Below, one piece after another: positions 15,606 through 25,054 of a DNA stretch of 61,595 bases; positions within the stretch are counted from its first letter, which is position 1, and every line of letters starts with the position of its first letter. The notes beneath the pieces were generated by a model. The model was not told where the DNA came from. It saw only the letters and a program-made list of their open reading frames with translations, and ran no database searches. The stretch spans positions 1 through 61,595 of the forward strand of contig JAUHXA010000043.1 in assembly GCA_030427245.1 (NCBI GenBank), read 5' to 3'. The stretch comes from Bacteroidia bacterium (GTDB lineage Bacteria; Bacteroidota; Bacteroidia; Chitinophagales; UBA2359). The position numbers and the translations under genes were made by a program.

Positions 15606-17405
15606 TTAAAAACAATATTCATTTGCTTCAATCAATTTATCTGCAATAACTCGGCGAGCGGCAATTGTATTGAAAGGCATTAATTTGGTCAATTGTTTGA
15701 GACCTATCAACATCATTTTCAACTCATTCCCTTCTGCAAAACCACAAATTGCTCGTTTACCATTTTTGCGAATGTTCTCCATTGCATCGTAGGTATAGAC
15801 TTTCGCCATCGCAATTTGTTCCGCACAAGTATCTGTCCCTCTCATGTCCACCATTTTTTCCACTCGAAGAAGAGCAGATTCAGCCGCAAAAAGGTCAATC
15901 ATCATATCCGAAATGTTCATTACAATCTCTTGTTCGTCCGTTAATTGACTCTTCAACTTTTGAGCCGCAGCACCCAAGGTCATCAACACCGCTTTTTTGG
16001 CATTGCGAATCGCCTCTTTTTCTACTTCCAAAACGCCCTCTTGAATTTTTCCTTTGCCAGCCGTTCCTGACATCAATTCTTTCTGCACATTCATGGCAGC
16101 CGTCCACAGGTCAATAGAGCCGCTCATTGCACGTTTCATCAATTGACCAACAACCAACAAACGGTTGATTTCATTCGTCCCTTCAAAAATGCGGTTGATA
16201 CGAGAATCTCGATAAGCTTTTGCAGCGGGATATTCTTCCGAAAAACCATTACCACCGTGAATTTGAACATTTTCGTCCGCACAGTAATCCAAAGTTTCAG
16301 AACCCAAAACCTTCAACATCGCACACTCAATCGCATATTCTTCAGCCGCCAACAATTTCGCTTGAACCTTGTCCACGCCTTGATTCGTTACCAAATCTTC
16401 AATCATTTCCTGCATCAAGTTGGAGGTGCGATAATTCGCTGCATCAGTCACAAAACATTTGATGGCCTGCTCTGCCAATTTGTGCTTGATTGCTCCAAAA
16501 TTCGCAATAGCTGTACCGAATTGTGAACGTTCATTGGCGTATTTGATAGCAACATTTGTCACACCTTTTGCTCCGCCATTGACAGCAACGCTTAATTTGT
16601 AACGCCCGATGTTCAATACATTGAAGGCAATTTTATGCCCTTCTCCAATTTCACCCAATAGATTTTCGACAGGCACTTTCACCCCTTCCAAAAATACTTG
16701 ACGAGTTGAAGAACCCTTGATACCCAATTTGTCTTCTTCTGCGCCCAATCGGAGGTTTTCAGCACCCGCTTCTACCAAAAAACCTGTAAAATGTTTTCCA
16801 TCAATCTTAGCGAAAACGGTGAACAAATCTGCAAAACCTGCATTGGTAATCCACATTTTTTGACCTTCCAAAATATAGTGCTTGCCATCTTCGGTCAATG
16901 TCGCTTTGGTGCGAGCAGCCAAAGCATCCGAACCTGAACCAGGCTCGGTGAGGCAGTATGCTGCTTTGATTTTGCCGCTTGCCAAACCGGGCAAATATTT
17001 TTGTTTTTGGGCTTCTGTTCCGAAATACAAGACAGGCAGCGTGCCGATTCCTGTATGTGCCGAAACTGCTACGCTAAACGAATTGGCAACACCCAATATG
17101 TCTGTCAAAATCACTTCTGTATTCAATTCGGCTTCAATTCCACCGTATTCCTCAGGAATCGCTGCTCCTAAGATTCCCAATTCTCCTGCTTCTTCTAACA
17201 ATTGAGGCACTAATCCCTCTACTTGTTTGTCAATTTTTGCGGTATTGGGTAAAACTCGTTTTTCGACAAATTCACGCGCCATATCTGCAAACATCAATTG
17301 GTCTTCGTTGAAGTCTTCTGGTGTGAAAACTTCATGGGCGGCCGACTCTTTAACCAAAAATTGGCCTCCCTTTAATACTTGCTTGGTTTTTTGAAGCACC
17401 TCCAT
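15606..17405 (-). CDS. Acyl-CoA dehydrogenase family protein (long form with C-terminal extension)
   Basis: This 599-aa flavoprotein dehydrogenase is predicted to introduce the alpha-beta double bond into acyl-CoA, passing electrons to ETF. It has the family's N-terminal helical domain (about 30-145), the beta middle domain (AAYCLTEPGSGSDALAARTK, MWITNAGFADLFTVFAKID), and the C-terminal helical domain with NGFSEEYPAAKAYRDSRINR then IFEGTNEINR. Glu408 in IFEGTNE matches the catalytic base position of the very-long-chain/ACAD9 subgroup. About 170 further residues (to 599) form the extra helical domain also typical of that subgroup, which is longer than the roughly 380-aa short-chain enzymes. 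Chain-length preference cannot be read from sequence. The gene stands alone and is terminated by the hairpin at 15531-15577. Starting at MEVLQKTKQVLKGG gives the usual length. Confidence 0.92.
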   Translation of the reverse strand: MEVLQKTKQVLKGGQFLVKESAAHEVFTPEDFNEDQLMFADMAREFVEKRVLPNTAKIDKQVEGLVPQLLEEAGELGILGAAIPEEYGGIEAELNTEVILTDILGVANSFSVAVSAHTGIGTLPVLYFGTEAQKQKYLPGLASGKIKAAYCLTEPGSGSDALAARTKATLTEDGKHYILEGQKMWITNAGFADLFTVFAKIDGKHFTGFLVEAGAENLRLGAEEDKLGIKGSSTRQVFLEGVKVPVENLLGEIGEGHKIAFNVLNIGRYKLSVAVNGGAKGVTNVAIKYANERSQFGTAIANFGAIKHKLAEQAIKCFVTDAANYRTSNLMQEMIEDLVTNQGVDKVQAKLLAAEEYAIECAMLKVLGSETLDYCADENVQIHGGNGFSEEYPAAKAYRDSRINRIFEGTNEINRLLVVGQLMKRAMSGSIDLWTAAMNVQKELMSGTAGKGKIQEGVLEVEKEAIRNAKKAVLMTLGAAAQKLKSQLTDEQEIVMNISDMMIDLFAAESALLRVEKMVDMRGTDTCAEQIAMAKVYTYDAMENIRKNGKRAICGFAEGNELKMMLIGLKQLTKLMPFNTIAARRVIADKLIEANEYCF

Positions 17406-17715
17406 GCTGTTGGTTCATTTTTTTGAAGTGAAAAGAAATAATAACCACAGCAAGTTACTATATTTTCTTGAATCTATCAAATGTTTGGTAGGGATAGAAT
17501 TAATTTTTAGACAGGGAAATGATGTGAGAATCCCTTTTTTGATTGAAGCTTTGTTTGGGTTTGATTATAGTTTATTGAAAAACAATTTGTTGGAAATAAA
17601 ATGTCAGGACAAAGCTGTTTTTATTAATCAAACAACCGTTCGGTAAAAATTTTGACTTTAAATCAAATGCGCTGCTTTTGGTTTCCCCAAAAATGCCAGT
17701 TAATGAGCTTCAAAT
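17406..17715. other. Gene-free spacer upstream of the acyl-CoA dehydrogenase gene
   Basis: The 310-bp AT-rich gap should hold the dehydrogenase promoter (minus strand) and the 3' end of the T9SS type B protein gene. A weak stem, TTTTGG with CCAAAA near 17674-17692, lies just past that gene's stop. An 80-codon open frame on the plus strand starting at 17404 has no protein-like features. Confidence 0.4.
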
Positions 17716-20700
17716 CTACCGTATCAACATCACCCATCCTTGTTTTCGCAGTGTTTCCTCTCCACAAACCGCCTCTACGATATAGGCATAAGCTCCCATA
17801 TCCTGCACCTCGTTTTTCAGAATACCATCCCAGCCTTCGGCAGCCGTTGTAGTAGAAAAAACTTCTTTGCCCCAACGGTTGTAAATGGTGAATTGCAGTA
17901 ATTGGTCAAAACTTCCAGGATGTGGGAAAAAACGGTCGTTGATGCCGTCCTCATTTGGACTGAAAGCCGTAGGCACAACAATTCCCGTGCAAGGTTCTCT
18001 TTCAGGAGTATCAAGGGCTTCAATACTGACCATTGCAGTAGTCGAACAGCCATTTGCATCGGTTACTTCTACGAGAAAGGTGATATTTTCTTGAACGATA
18101 ATCAGAGGATTTTCCACTTCAAAATCTATTACACCTGTTGTCGAAGACCATGTAACACTGTCAAAATCCCCTGTCACCTCCAATTGAAGTTCTTCGCCCT
18201 TGACTGCGCTTTGATTGGGTGAAATGAAAGTAATTGTAGGCGCATCACTGACTTCAATGGTTGTTTCTAAAGTCGTACTACAACCCGAATCATCTGAAAT
18301 CAATACTTGGTAAGTCGTTGTAGCAGTTGGGTTTGCTTCTGGGTTAGGACAGTCCTTGCAGGACAAATCTGTGGAAGGTGACCACTCATAAGAAGTGCCA
18401 CCTGTTGCAGACAAAGCAAAAATTTCTCCTGGACAAATCGTTCCTCCTTCCGAAACATTCGCATTTTCCAAGCCTCCTACTTCAATGGCAGTTGTCAACA
18501 TTGCACTACAACCCGAATCATTGGTGATAGTAACCTGATAAACAGTGGAACTCGTAGGGTTTGCAGTGGGATTGGGACAGTCCGAACAAGTCAAGGTTTC
18601 GGGAGGTGACCATTGGTAAGTCGTTCCGCCGGCTGCCAATAAATCCGCTGTTTCACCTCCACAAATTGTTTCTTCTTCGCTGATAGTCGCATTGCCTAAG
18701 CCGCCAACGGTAATGGTTACTTCTTGCGTAATTTGGCTATTGCAGGCATCGTTGAGTGAAACGATTACTTGATAAGTAGTTGTTTCAGTGACGGTTGCAA
18801 TGGGGTTCTCAATAATAGGGTTGTTCAGCCCTTCAATTGGCGACCACTCAAAAGTAGCTGTTGGAGGTAAGTCACCTTCCAAATAGAGTTGAACGTTTTG
18901 GGCTTCGCAAATGCTCGTATCTGGACGAATCGTAAAGTCAGCAGCACTTGGCACATTGATGGTGATTTCCGCCGAACCAGAACAGCCATTGTCGTCAAAA
19001 GTAACGGTGTAGGTTGTAGTCTCAATAGGTGTTGCTATCGGATTGGCAATATTTGGATCGTCCAAAGTTTCTGTTGGCATCCAACTGATTTTTGGAGGAA
19101 TTTCGGGTTGTGGAGGGCACACATTGAATTGAATGTCGGGGCGTTTGAAGCCGTTGTTGATGTTTGGTCCCAATCCCAAATTGCAGCCACCTCCAGATGA
19201 ACTGAAGGCTCTGAAAACACAGGCATAGTCTACTGTGGTATAGGCGATTTGGTCAAACAAGGCATTACCACTCGAAACCGTAGCATCATTGTAGCAAATT
19301 TCGACTAATAGATTGGAGACACCATCCCATTTGTAGGATCTGAAAAATTCATGGACATTCCAATCGTCTGCTGTATTAAATTCGTTGGCAAAATAGACCT
19401 CTTGCAGTCCCAACTGAAAATCATTGATGACTTCCACATCTGTGCAACCCATTTTGATGCTCATTTCGTGATAGGTGAGATTTCCATTGGAAAGTAAGTT
19501 GGTGACATTGAAGGCAATGGAGTTGATAAAACCACTTTGCATACCAATGGCAGCCAAGTCCTCTTGTTTGTACAAAATCTGCAAACGGTTGCCTTTTTTG
19601 TCGCCATGATAGGGGGTGTAAGTCACATCAGAACCTTCCCCGACACCCAATTCATAAATTGCAGCTTCTCCGCCACAATTTTCTATATCTGCTTCAATAC
19701 CACAGTTCAATGCGGCATTGAAGATTCCTGTTGCAGTCAATTGTGTGCTTTCTCCCAAGCAAAGGTCGGTATCTTCCGCAGAGACATTGACCTCGCCCGT
19801 AAAAGAGGATACGCCAATATTGAAATCATGGTTCACCGTACAGCCCGACTCATTGGAGCGAACGCTGACCGAGTAGGTCGTATTTTCGGTTGGATTCGCA
19901 ATGACTGCCGCTGCCGTAGGATTGTCGACTTCGTCGGCAGGTGACCAAGTGTAGGTATAAAAAGACGGATCGCCAATAATCGGCAGGGCAAACATGGCTG
20001 CAAAGTCACCTTGACAAATCGTGACATCTTCACTGAAATCCAACAAGACATCTTGCACGACTGTTACGTTCAGTTCATCAACAAGACCACATTCATTGGT
20101 GACAGCGTAGGTCAATACGGTTCCCTCGGTTATACCATTGGGCTGAATCTCGACCAAACTGTTTTCGGTATTCAAGAAGGTAAGGTGGTCGGTGGGAAAC
20201 CACGTAAACTCTCCGCCTCCTTCAATTTCTACCAACAGTGGACCACCTGCTTCGCAATAACTCAAATCAGGACCTGCAACGGGTTCGCCCACAACTTCAA
20301 TGGTATAAGCATACACCAAACCCGATGAGATGGGACAGCGATTGTCGCTTACTTCAATTTCGAGAATGTGTAAGCCTTCGTCTGCAATGGTCGGAAACCA
20401 GTCAAAATCACCTGTGGCAGGATTCAATGTAGTGGAAGTCTGAATAAAACTTGCCCCATTGAAGTCTGCAATATTTCGAACAGTCACGCTTATTTCGTCT
20501 TCGATGTCTGCATCTCCAAACTCAAAATCCAAATGTACATTTTGACCCGCACAAACCGTAAAACTGCTTTCTCCATCGGGTATTTGTGGAAGGGTAACGG
20601 CTTCAACGCCTTGGTTTTCACAATCCAAAACAACAAACTGCATGTCTCGAATCACCGAACCAATCACCTTTCCATTTCGATATTCTTCCACCAAAACGGC

Positions 20701-21477
20701 AACGACTGGAAACTGCGCTAAATTGGTTTCAAATTGAATTTCGCCTGTCGTATTATCGAAGCTGAAAGAGTCGGTAAGAAAAGGATTGTTGGGCGTAGCT
20801 CCGTTGGTGTAAGGAATGGGGGCACCAAAATTGTTGAGCGGTTGAATGAGACTAAACTGCAATTCATCGCCATCGGTTTCGATTGCGCCCTGTGTAAAAG
20901 TCGAGGTTTGGGTGCAATAGTAGCCTACGGGAATACTCGCAAAACTTGGAGCAGAATTGCAGCCTTGAGTATTGTCCAAAGTGGCTTGGACATATATTTT
21001 TTGTAATTCGGGAGAAACGAGGTTGGTAATCGTTGCGCTTCTAAATTCCAATTCGTTGAGGCGGTAACTGAATATCCAATCTTCACATTTTTGAGGCAGT
21101 TTTACCGTTCCTTGAAAGATGTATTTTTTTACGCCGGGAAAATCACCGTTTTCGCAATTGCTCTGACCATTATCGAGAATATCGTCACATAGCTGAGACA
21201 CTTCTTCCCCTTCAATATTGGTATCTCTGGTTAGTTCAACTTCTAATGCTTGCCCACAACTTGTCGAGAAAATATTGACAGGAACACTTGCGGCAGGTTG
21301 TTGGATAATGACACTGCCACAATCAAAATAAAAATCAAGTGTAACAGTGTAGGTTTGTTCTGCTTCGTCAAGACAAGCATAAGTCAAATCAACCGCCATG
21401 GCATGATTGGCAAAGAGCTTTGGGGAAAGAGTGAGGGAGCAAGAAAATAGTAGGAAAAGGGTATAAATTGACTTCAT
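17716..21477 (-). CDS. Large secreted protein with Ig-like repeats and T9SS type B (gliding motility-associated) sorting domain
   Basis: This is a 1253-aa exported protein. It has a signal peptide (LFLLFSCSLTLSPKLFANHA), an N-terminal Cys-containing beta region, and a series of immunoglobulin/PKD-like modules. Four or five modules share a repeated pattern (CPGEIFALSATGGTSYEWSP, CKDCPNPEANPTATTTYQVL; CGGETADLLAAGGTTYQWSP, CSDCPNPTANPTSSTVYQVT). The C-terminal 90 residues (PTAFSPNEDGINDRFFPHPG, FTIYNRWGKEVFSTTTAAEG, WDGILKNEV) are the CHU_C or type B sorting domain, which marks cargo of the type IX secretion system. The function of the repeat body is unknown; such proteins are often adhesins or matrix proteins. 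The 72-bp spacing to the CARDB-like gene on the same strand allows co-transcription, but a good -7 box at 21513-21520 points to its own promoter. Confidence 0.92.
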   Translation of the reverse strand: MKSIYTLFLLFSCSLTLSPKLFANHAMAVDLTYACLDEAEQTYTVTLDFYFDCGSVIIQQPAASVPVNIFSTSCGQALEVELTRDTNIEGEEVSQLCDDILDNGQSNCENGDFPGVKKYIFQGTVKLPQKCEDWIFSYRLNELEFRSATITNLVSPELQKIYVQATLDNTQGCNSAPSFASIPVGYYCTQTSTFTQGAIETDGDELQFSLIQPLNNFGAPIPYTNGATPNNPFLTDSFSFDNTTGEIQFETNLAQFPVVAVLVEEYRNGKVIGSVIRDMQFVVLDCENQGVEAVTLPQIPDGESSFTVCAGQNVHLDFEFGDADIEDEISVTVRNIADFNGASFIQTSTTLNPATGDFDWFPTIADEGLHILEIEVSDNRCPISSGLVYAYTIEVVGEPVAGPDLSYCEAGGPLLVEIEGGGEFTWFPTDHLTFLNTENSLVEIQPNGITEGTVLTYAVTNECGLVDELNVTVVQDVLLDFSEDVTICQGDFAAMFALPIIGDPSFYTYTWSPADEVDNPTAAAVIANPTENTTYSVSVRSNESGCTVNHDFNIGVSSFTGEVNVSAEDTDLCLGESTQLTATGIFNAALNCGIEADIENCGGEAAIYELGVGEGSDVTYTPYHGDKKGNRLQILYKQEDLAAIGMQSGFINSIAFNVTNLLSNGNLTYHEMSIKMGCTDVEVINDFQLGLQEVYFANEFNTADDWNVHEFFRSYKWDGVSNLLVEICYNDATVSSGNALFDQIAYTTVDYACVFRAFSSSGGGCNLGLGPNINNGFKRPDIQFNVCPPQPEIPPKISWMPTETLDDPNIANPIATPIETTTYTVTFDDNGCSGSAEITINVPSAADFTIRPDTSICEAQNVQLYLEGDLPPTATFEWSPIEGLNNPIIENPIATVTETTTYQVIVSLNDACNSQITQEVTITVGGLGNATISEEETICGGETADLLAAGGTTYQWSPPETLTCSDCPNPTANPTSSTVYQVTITNDSGCSAMLTTAIEVGGLENANVSEGGTICPGEIFALSATGGTSYEWSPSTDLSCKDCPNPEANPTATTTYQVLISDDSGCSTTLETTIEVSDAPTITFISPNQSAVKGEELQLEVTGDFDSVTWSSTTGVIDFEVENPLIIVQENITFLVEVTDANGCSTTAMVSIEALDTPEREPCTGIVVPTAFSPNEDGINDRFFPHPGSFDQLLQFTIYNRWGKEVFSTTTAAEGWDGILKNEVQDMGAYAYIVEAVCGEETLRKQGWVMLIR

Positions 21478-21512
21478 ATATTTCCGAAAACTTTGGTTAT
21501 TTTTGAAATGTT

Positions 21513-21520
21513 CAAAGTTA
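21513..21520 (-). promoter_or_regulatory. Candidate -7 box for the T9SS type B protein gene
   Basis: On the minus strand the bases read TAACTTTG, matching TAnnTTTG, 35 nt upstream of the ATG at 21477. A CTGTTTG lies a little closer than the usual -33 position, so only the -7 box is supported. Confidence 0.4.
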
Positions 21521-21549
21521 ACGTTTTTAAAAACAAACAGATTATGCGA

Positions 21550-22206
21550 TTATTTGCAATACACCCTAAAAACTTGAAATGCTGTATTATTGCTTTCGCT
21601 TGTCTCTGCAACTTTATTTCCTGAATCTGCTACTGCTCCTACATACAAATAGTGATTACTACAAATTTTGCGATTGACTGTTGGTACACGAGTGGTCAAT
21701 TTGTAGGTTCTACTTTGACCAGGAAGCAAAGTGCTGGTATTGCTGATTCGTCCGCCAATAGCCAACATGTCTTCTTGAAAAGCATAAGGTTGGGGCAGTC
21801 GGGCATATTGGATGGGGGCAACTTGGTCGGTTGAGAAAATGATGTCAATCATATAACCTTCTTGCGGTTCATCGTTTGTGCCGAGTGCTTTGGTGGTTCT
21901 GCTTCGATTTCGGATGGTTACTTCGACGTTGAGTGGTTCGGGATTGGAGGTAGCATAGCAGACAATAGGATTGAGGACTATTTTTTCGATGACCAAATCC
22001 GCTCTTGAACTTTGAACAGGTGGTTTGATTGTTCCTTTACTGCCAGGAATAGGGATTTTGTAGCGGTTTTTGTCAAAGACATTTTTGGGAGGTGGAATCT
22101 GTGGTTTCCCAATTTGTTGGGCAAAAACGGCGGTGCTTACAAAAATCATACTGAATAAAAAGGTGAAAATTGTTAATTGACGGATTGAAAATGCGAATGT
22201 TTTCAT
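21550..22206 (-). CDS. Secreted CARDB-like domain protein
   Basis: This is a 218-aa protein with a signal peptide (QLTIFTFLFSMIFVSTAVFA then QQ), a Pro/Lys-rich linker (residues about 30-68) and a single beta-sandwich domain (about 70-218). The pattern ADLVIEKIVLNP, LNVEVTIRNRSRTTK, then AVADSGNKVAETSESNNTA matches CARDB-type (cell-adhesion-related) domains, whose hallmark is a closing V-E-S-x-N-N motif. There is no T9SS sorting domain, so the product should stay in the periplasm or be exported another way. The protein lies upstream of the large T9SS type B protein gene on the same strand. Role unknown; a structural or adhesion function is the conservative guess. Confidence 0.75.
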   Translation of the reverse strand: MKTFAFSIRQLTIFTFLFSMIFVSTAVFAQQIGKPQIPPPKNVFDKNRYKIPIPGSKGTIKPPVQSSRADLVIEKIVLNPIVCYATSNPEPLNVEVTIRNRSRTTKALGTNDEPQEGYMIDIIFSTDQVAPIQYARLPQPYAFQEDMLAIGGRISNTSTLLPGQSRTYKLTTRVPTVNRKICSNHYLYVGAVADSGNKVAETSESNNTAFQVFRVYCK

Positions 22207-22437
22207 GGTAAAAAGGTTTTAAAAAGTAAAAAAATGTTATTTTGTTTTGTCACCTTTTAATGTGGGCATTTTGGAGAATGTTACCGATGGAGAGATTTTT
22301 TTATTCACAATGGAACATATAAGATTTGTCTTAGTGTGGTTACTTATTGTAGTTATTTCCAAAAAATGACGATTCAAATGAAAGGAAAAGTTGGCAAAGC
22401 GATAAATTTGATGTTCCAATAAAATATACAAAGGTTT

Positions 22438-23961
22438 ATGAAAAATTTTCCTCAAAAAGCTGTTGCTTCAGCATCTCAAAAAGCCACTTCTTTAGAAAGT
22501 TATTTTCAGACTTTTCGAGAAAACATCGTTGGATATGATGAAACGTTTTCTACGCCTTATGGCGAAAAAAAGTTGATATATGCTGATTGGACGGCAAGTG
22601 GGCGTTTGTATGCACCGATTGAAGAAAAGATTTCTAAACAGATGGGGCGTTTTGTGGCGAATACACATACGGAAACTACGGTAACAGGTACGGCCATGAC
22701 CTTGGCTTATAACCGCGCCAAAAAAATCATCAAAAAACATGTAGGTGCAGACCAAAACGACGTGCTGATCATGGCGGGTTCGGGCATGACAGGGGCGGTC
22801 AATAAATTTCAGCGAATTTTGGGTTTGAAAGTTTGTGAGAAGCTGCAAAAATATGTGAATATTCCTGATAGTGAGCGACCTGTTGTATTTGTGACTCACA
22901 AAGAGCACCACTCGAATCACACTTCTTGGCTCGAAACAATTGCAGATGTAGAGCGAATCGAACCGACAAAGGATGGTTGTGTAGACTTATCTTGTTTAAA
23001 AGATTTGCTGCAACAATACAAAGACCGAAGGGTAAAGATTGCAGCGATTACCTCCTGCTCCAATGTGACAGGTTTACAGACTCCTTATCACCAAATTGCC
23101 AAAATAATGCATCAACACGAAGGTTGGTGTTTTGTTGATTTTGCCTGTTCTGGCCCCTATATTGATATCAATATGCACCCCGAAGATGCAGAAGAAAAAC
23201 TGGATGCGGTTTACTTTTCTCCTCACAAATTTTTGGGAGGTCCTGGTACTTCTGGTGTGTTGATTTTCGATAAGCAGTTGTACGCCAATAAAATTCCCGA
23301 TCATCCAGGAGGAGGAACAGTGGCATGGACAAATCCGTGGGGTGAACGCCAGTATTTTGAAGACATTGAAGCGCGTGAAGATGGCGGAACGCCTCCTTTT
23401 TTGCAGACCATCAAAACGGCTCTATGTGTGCAATTGAAGGAAAAAATGGGAGTCGAAAAGATTTTGCAGCGAGAACACGAACTCCTTGAAAGGATTTTTG
23501 CAGCCTTAAAGCCCATCAAAAACCTGCACATTCTTGCTGAAGAACACGAGGACCGCTTGGGGGTTGTTTCTTTTTACATTGACGATTTGCACTACAATTT
23601 GGGGGTCAAACTGCTCAATGATCATTTTGGCGTTCAAACCAGAGGTGGTTGTGCGTGTGCAGGAACTTATGGGCATTACCTCTTGCATATTGACCGTCAG
23701 ACTTCTAAGTCCATTACCGATGTCATTGATACAGGAGATTTATCGGTCAAACCAGGTTGGATTCGTTTTTCGATACACCCAACTATGACCAATGAAGAAG
23801 TTGACCATACTTTATCTGCTATTCAACACATTGCAATGAATCACCTCGAAATGGCGAAAGACTATCAATATTGTTCTCATCACAATGAGTTCAAACATAT
23901 TGAAGGAAGCAGTTTTGAACAAGATTTGGTGGAAGAATGGTTTGGTGAGTTTGCGCTTTAA
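22438..23961 (+). CDS. Class V aminotransferase / cysteine desulfurase-like PLP enzyme
   Basis: This 507-aa enzyme is of the fold-type I pyridoxal-phosphate family, class V (NifS/SufS-like). Visible elements are the substrate-side start LIYADWTASGRLYAPIEEKI, the cofactor-binding GSGMTGAVNKF, the His pair in HKEHHSNHTSWLE, SCSNVTGLQTPYHQI, Asp in GWCFVDFACSGPY, and the Schiff-base lysine at about residue 264 in YFSPHKFLGGPGTSGV. GVQTRGGCACAGTYGHYLL near residue 400 holds a Cys in the loop where cysteine desulfurases carry the persulfide-forming residue. At about 500 aa it is longer than SufS (about 410 aa), and no iron-sulfur assembly genes are nearby, so I call only the class. It converges on moaC with a 6-bp gap. 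Confidence 0.85.
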   Translation: MKNFPQKAVASASQKATSLESYFQTFRENIVGYDETFSTPYGEKKLIYADWTASGRLYAPIEEKISKQMGRFVANTHTETTVTGTAMTLAYNRAKKIIKKHVGADQNDVLIMAGSGMTGAVNKFQRILGLKVCEKLQKYVNIPDSERPVVFVTHKEHHSNHTSWLETIADVERIEPTKDGCVDLSCLKDLLQQYKDRRVKIAAITSCSNVTGLQTPYHQIAKIMHQHEGWCFVDFACSGPYIDINMHPEDAEEKLDAVYFSPHKFLGGPGTSGVLIFDKQLYANKIPDHPGGGTVAWTNPWGERQYFEDIEAREDGGTPPFLQTIKTALCVQLKEKMGVEKILQREHELLERIFAALKPIKNLHILAEEHEDRLGVVSFYIDDLHYNLGVKLLNDHFGVQTRGGCACAGTYGHYLLHIDRQTSKSITDVIDTGDLSVKPGWIRFSIHPTMTNEEVDHTLSAIQHIAMNHLEMAKDYQYCSHHNEFKHIEGSSFEQDLVEEWFGEFAL

Positions 23962-23967
23962 AATCAA

Positions 23968-24396
23968 TTATTTGACTGCAATATCCGACTTTCCGCCTCG
24001 CTTCTCCAACAATCGAATCGTACTGATTTCGATGCCTTTGTCAATCGGCTTCAACATATCATACAGCGTCAGCGCAATAATCGAAGCGCCATGCATTGCT
24101 TCTACTTCAACGCCTGTTTTGTAAACCGTTTTGACTTCAATACAGATAAAGATTTGCAGCCCTTCAATGCGGTAGCTCACCTGTGTCCATTCAATCGGCA
24201 AAGGGTGGCAATCGGGAATCAACTCCGCCGTTTTTTTGACCCCAAACAAACCTGCAATGCGCCCAGCCTCTAAAACATCCCCTTTCGGAACAGTTTTGTT
24301 CTCAATCGCTTCAATCGTTTCTGCCTTGCTCACCTTCACAATCGCTTCCGCTTTGGCGTATCGAAGAGTGGGTTTTTTGTGTGTAATATCAACCAT
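23968..24396 (-). CDS. moaC: Cyclic pyranopterin monophosphate synthase MoaC
   Basis: This 142-aa enzyme carries out the second half of the first step of molybdenum cofactor synthesis, converting the 3',8-cyclo-GTP made by MoaA into cyclic pyranopterin monophosphate. Family motifs are all present: VDITHKKPTLRYAKAEAIV, KGDVLEAGRIAGLFGVKKTA, ELIPDCHPLPIEWTQV, KTGVEVEAMHGASIIALTLY, DMLKPIDKGIEI and EKRGGKSD. LIPDCHPL replaces the usual LIPLCHPL, and MHGASIIAL replaces the more common LTAVSVAAL, but the catalytic lysines in K-P-I-D-K and KRGGKS remain. It is slightly shorter than the usual 155-165 aa. It lies 72 bp downstream of moaE on the same strand, so the two are probably one transcript; moaA, moaD and moeA are not in the window. 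Confidence 0.95.
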   Translation of the reverse strand: MVDITHKKPTLRYAKAEAIVKVSKAETIEAIENKTVPKGDVLEAGRIAGLFGVKKTAELIPDCHPLPIEWTQVSYRIEGLQIFICIEVKTVYKTGVEVEAMHGASIIALTLYDMLKPIDKGIEISTIRLLEKRGGKSDIAVK

Positions 24397-24468
24397 TAAT
24401 GGAATGAAAATTAGAATGAAAATAAAAATGAAAACTTGAATTTGAACTTGTACTTTGAATTTGAAGTT
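24397..24468. repeat. Degenerate short repeats filling the moaE-moaC gap
   Basis: The whole 72-bp gap is simple sequence. One half is three near-copies of AATGAAAAT (AATGGAATGAAAATTAG, AATGAAAATAAAAATGAAAA); the other is AACTTGAATTTGAACTTG then TACTTTGAATTTGAAG, resembling strings at 13561-13622 and 61355-61394. It may reflect slippage or a degenerate dispersed repeat. Confidence 0.45.
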
Positions 24469-24897
24469 TCAATCGGCATTCACCCAAAGATAGCTATCAT
24501 CCTCATAAAATTCCTGTTTCCAAACAGGTGCTTTTTCCTTAATCAACTCCACCGTCTGCTGCAATGCCTCAAAAGCTGCCCTTCGGTGTTTCGATTGCAC
24601 ATAGACAAGCATTGAAGCCTCCCCAATTTTGACCATCCCAACCGAATGTAAAATTACCAATTTGAGAATACCGTATTCCTTCAATATTTCATCGTGAATT
24701 TCTTGGAAAACCTTGTTTGCCATCGGAGTATAGGCAGTATAGTCAATGCTTGTGACTTTTTGATTTTCCGATTTGTCGGCTCGAATGATTCCTAAAAAAA
24801 AGGCTTCTGAACCAATGTTGAAATTGGTTCTTGCGCTGCTGATTTTTTGAAGGGTGTCGAGGGGGATAGGGCCTTTGTGGAGGAATTTGGATGTCAT
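24469..24897 (-). CDS. moaE: Molybdopterin synthase catalytic subunit MoaE
   Basis: This 142-aa large subunit of molybdopterin synthase works with MoaD to insert dithiolene sulfur into cyclic pyranopterin monophosphate. Motifs seen are FFLGIIRADKSENQKVTSID (the G-x-x-R strand), YTAYTPMANKVFQEIHDEIL, VGMVKIGEASMLVYVQSKHR, RAAFEALQQTVELIKEKAPV and WKQEFYEDDSYLWVNAD. The two active-site lysines (KEKAPVWK) are present. The usual HRxG motif reads HSVG, losing an arginine that helps bind substrate in well-studied members, although the later SKHRR keeps the second arginine site. The function is probably intact, but the substitution is worth noting. It is the upstream gene of a likely moaE-moaC pair. 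Confidence 0.92.
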   Translation of the reverse strand: MTSKFLHKGPIPLDTLQKISSARTNFNIGSEAFFLGIIRADKSENQKVTSIDYTAYTPMANKVFQEIHDEILKEYGILKLVILHSVGMVKIGEASMLVYVQSKHRRAAFEALQQTVELIKEKAPVWKQEFYEDDSYLWVNAD

Positions 24898-25054
24898 AAT
24901 ATGTGTTTAAAGCTATACTAAAAGTGAGAAAATTTTAGCTTGATTCAACAAAATACAAAATCATTGGAGTTATTTCTACTGCAATTCTCTCCAATTTTCG
25001 TATTTTTCCACAAAATAAGTATATTTATAGACTAACAAAAACCTACATTGTCTC

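Noticed and set aside
17404..17646. 80-codon plus-strand open frame upstream of the acyl-CoA dehydrogenase
   Set aside because: It starts inside the dehydrogenase start codon on the other strand, has no domain-like pattern, and lies where a promoter is expected.
22438..23961. Class V aminotransferase gene as part of a DNA phosphorothioation (Dnd) or other sulfur-based defence system
   Set aside because: No dnd, ssp or similar genes adjoin it; the neighbours are a CARDB-like protein and moaC, so only the PLP enzyme class is supported.
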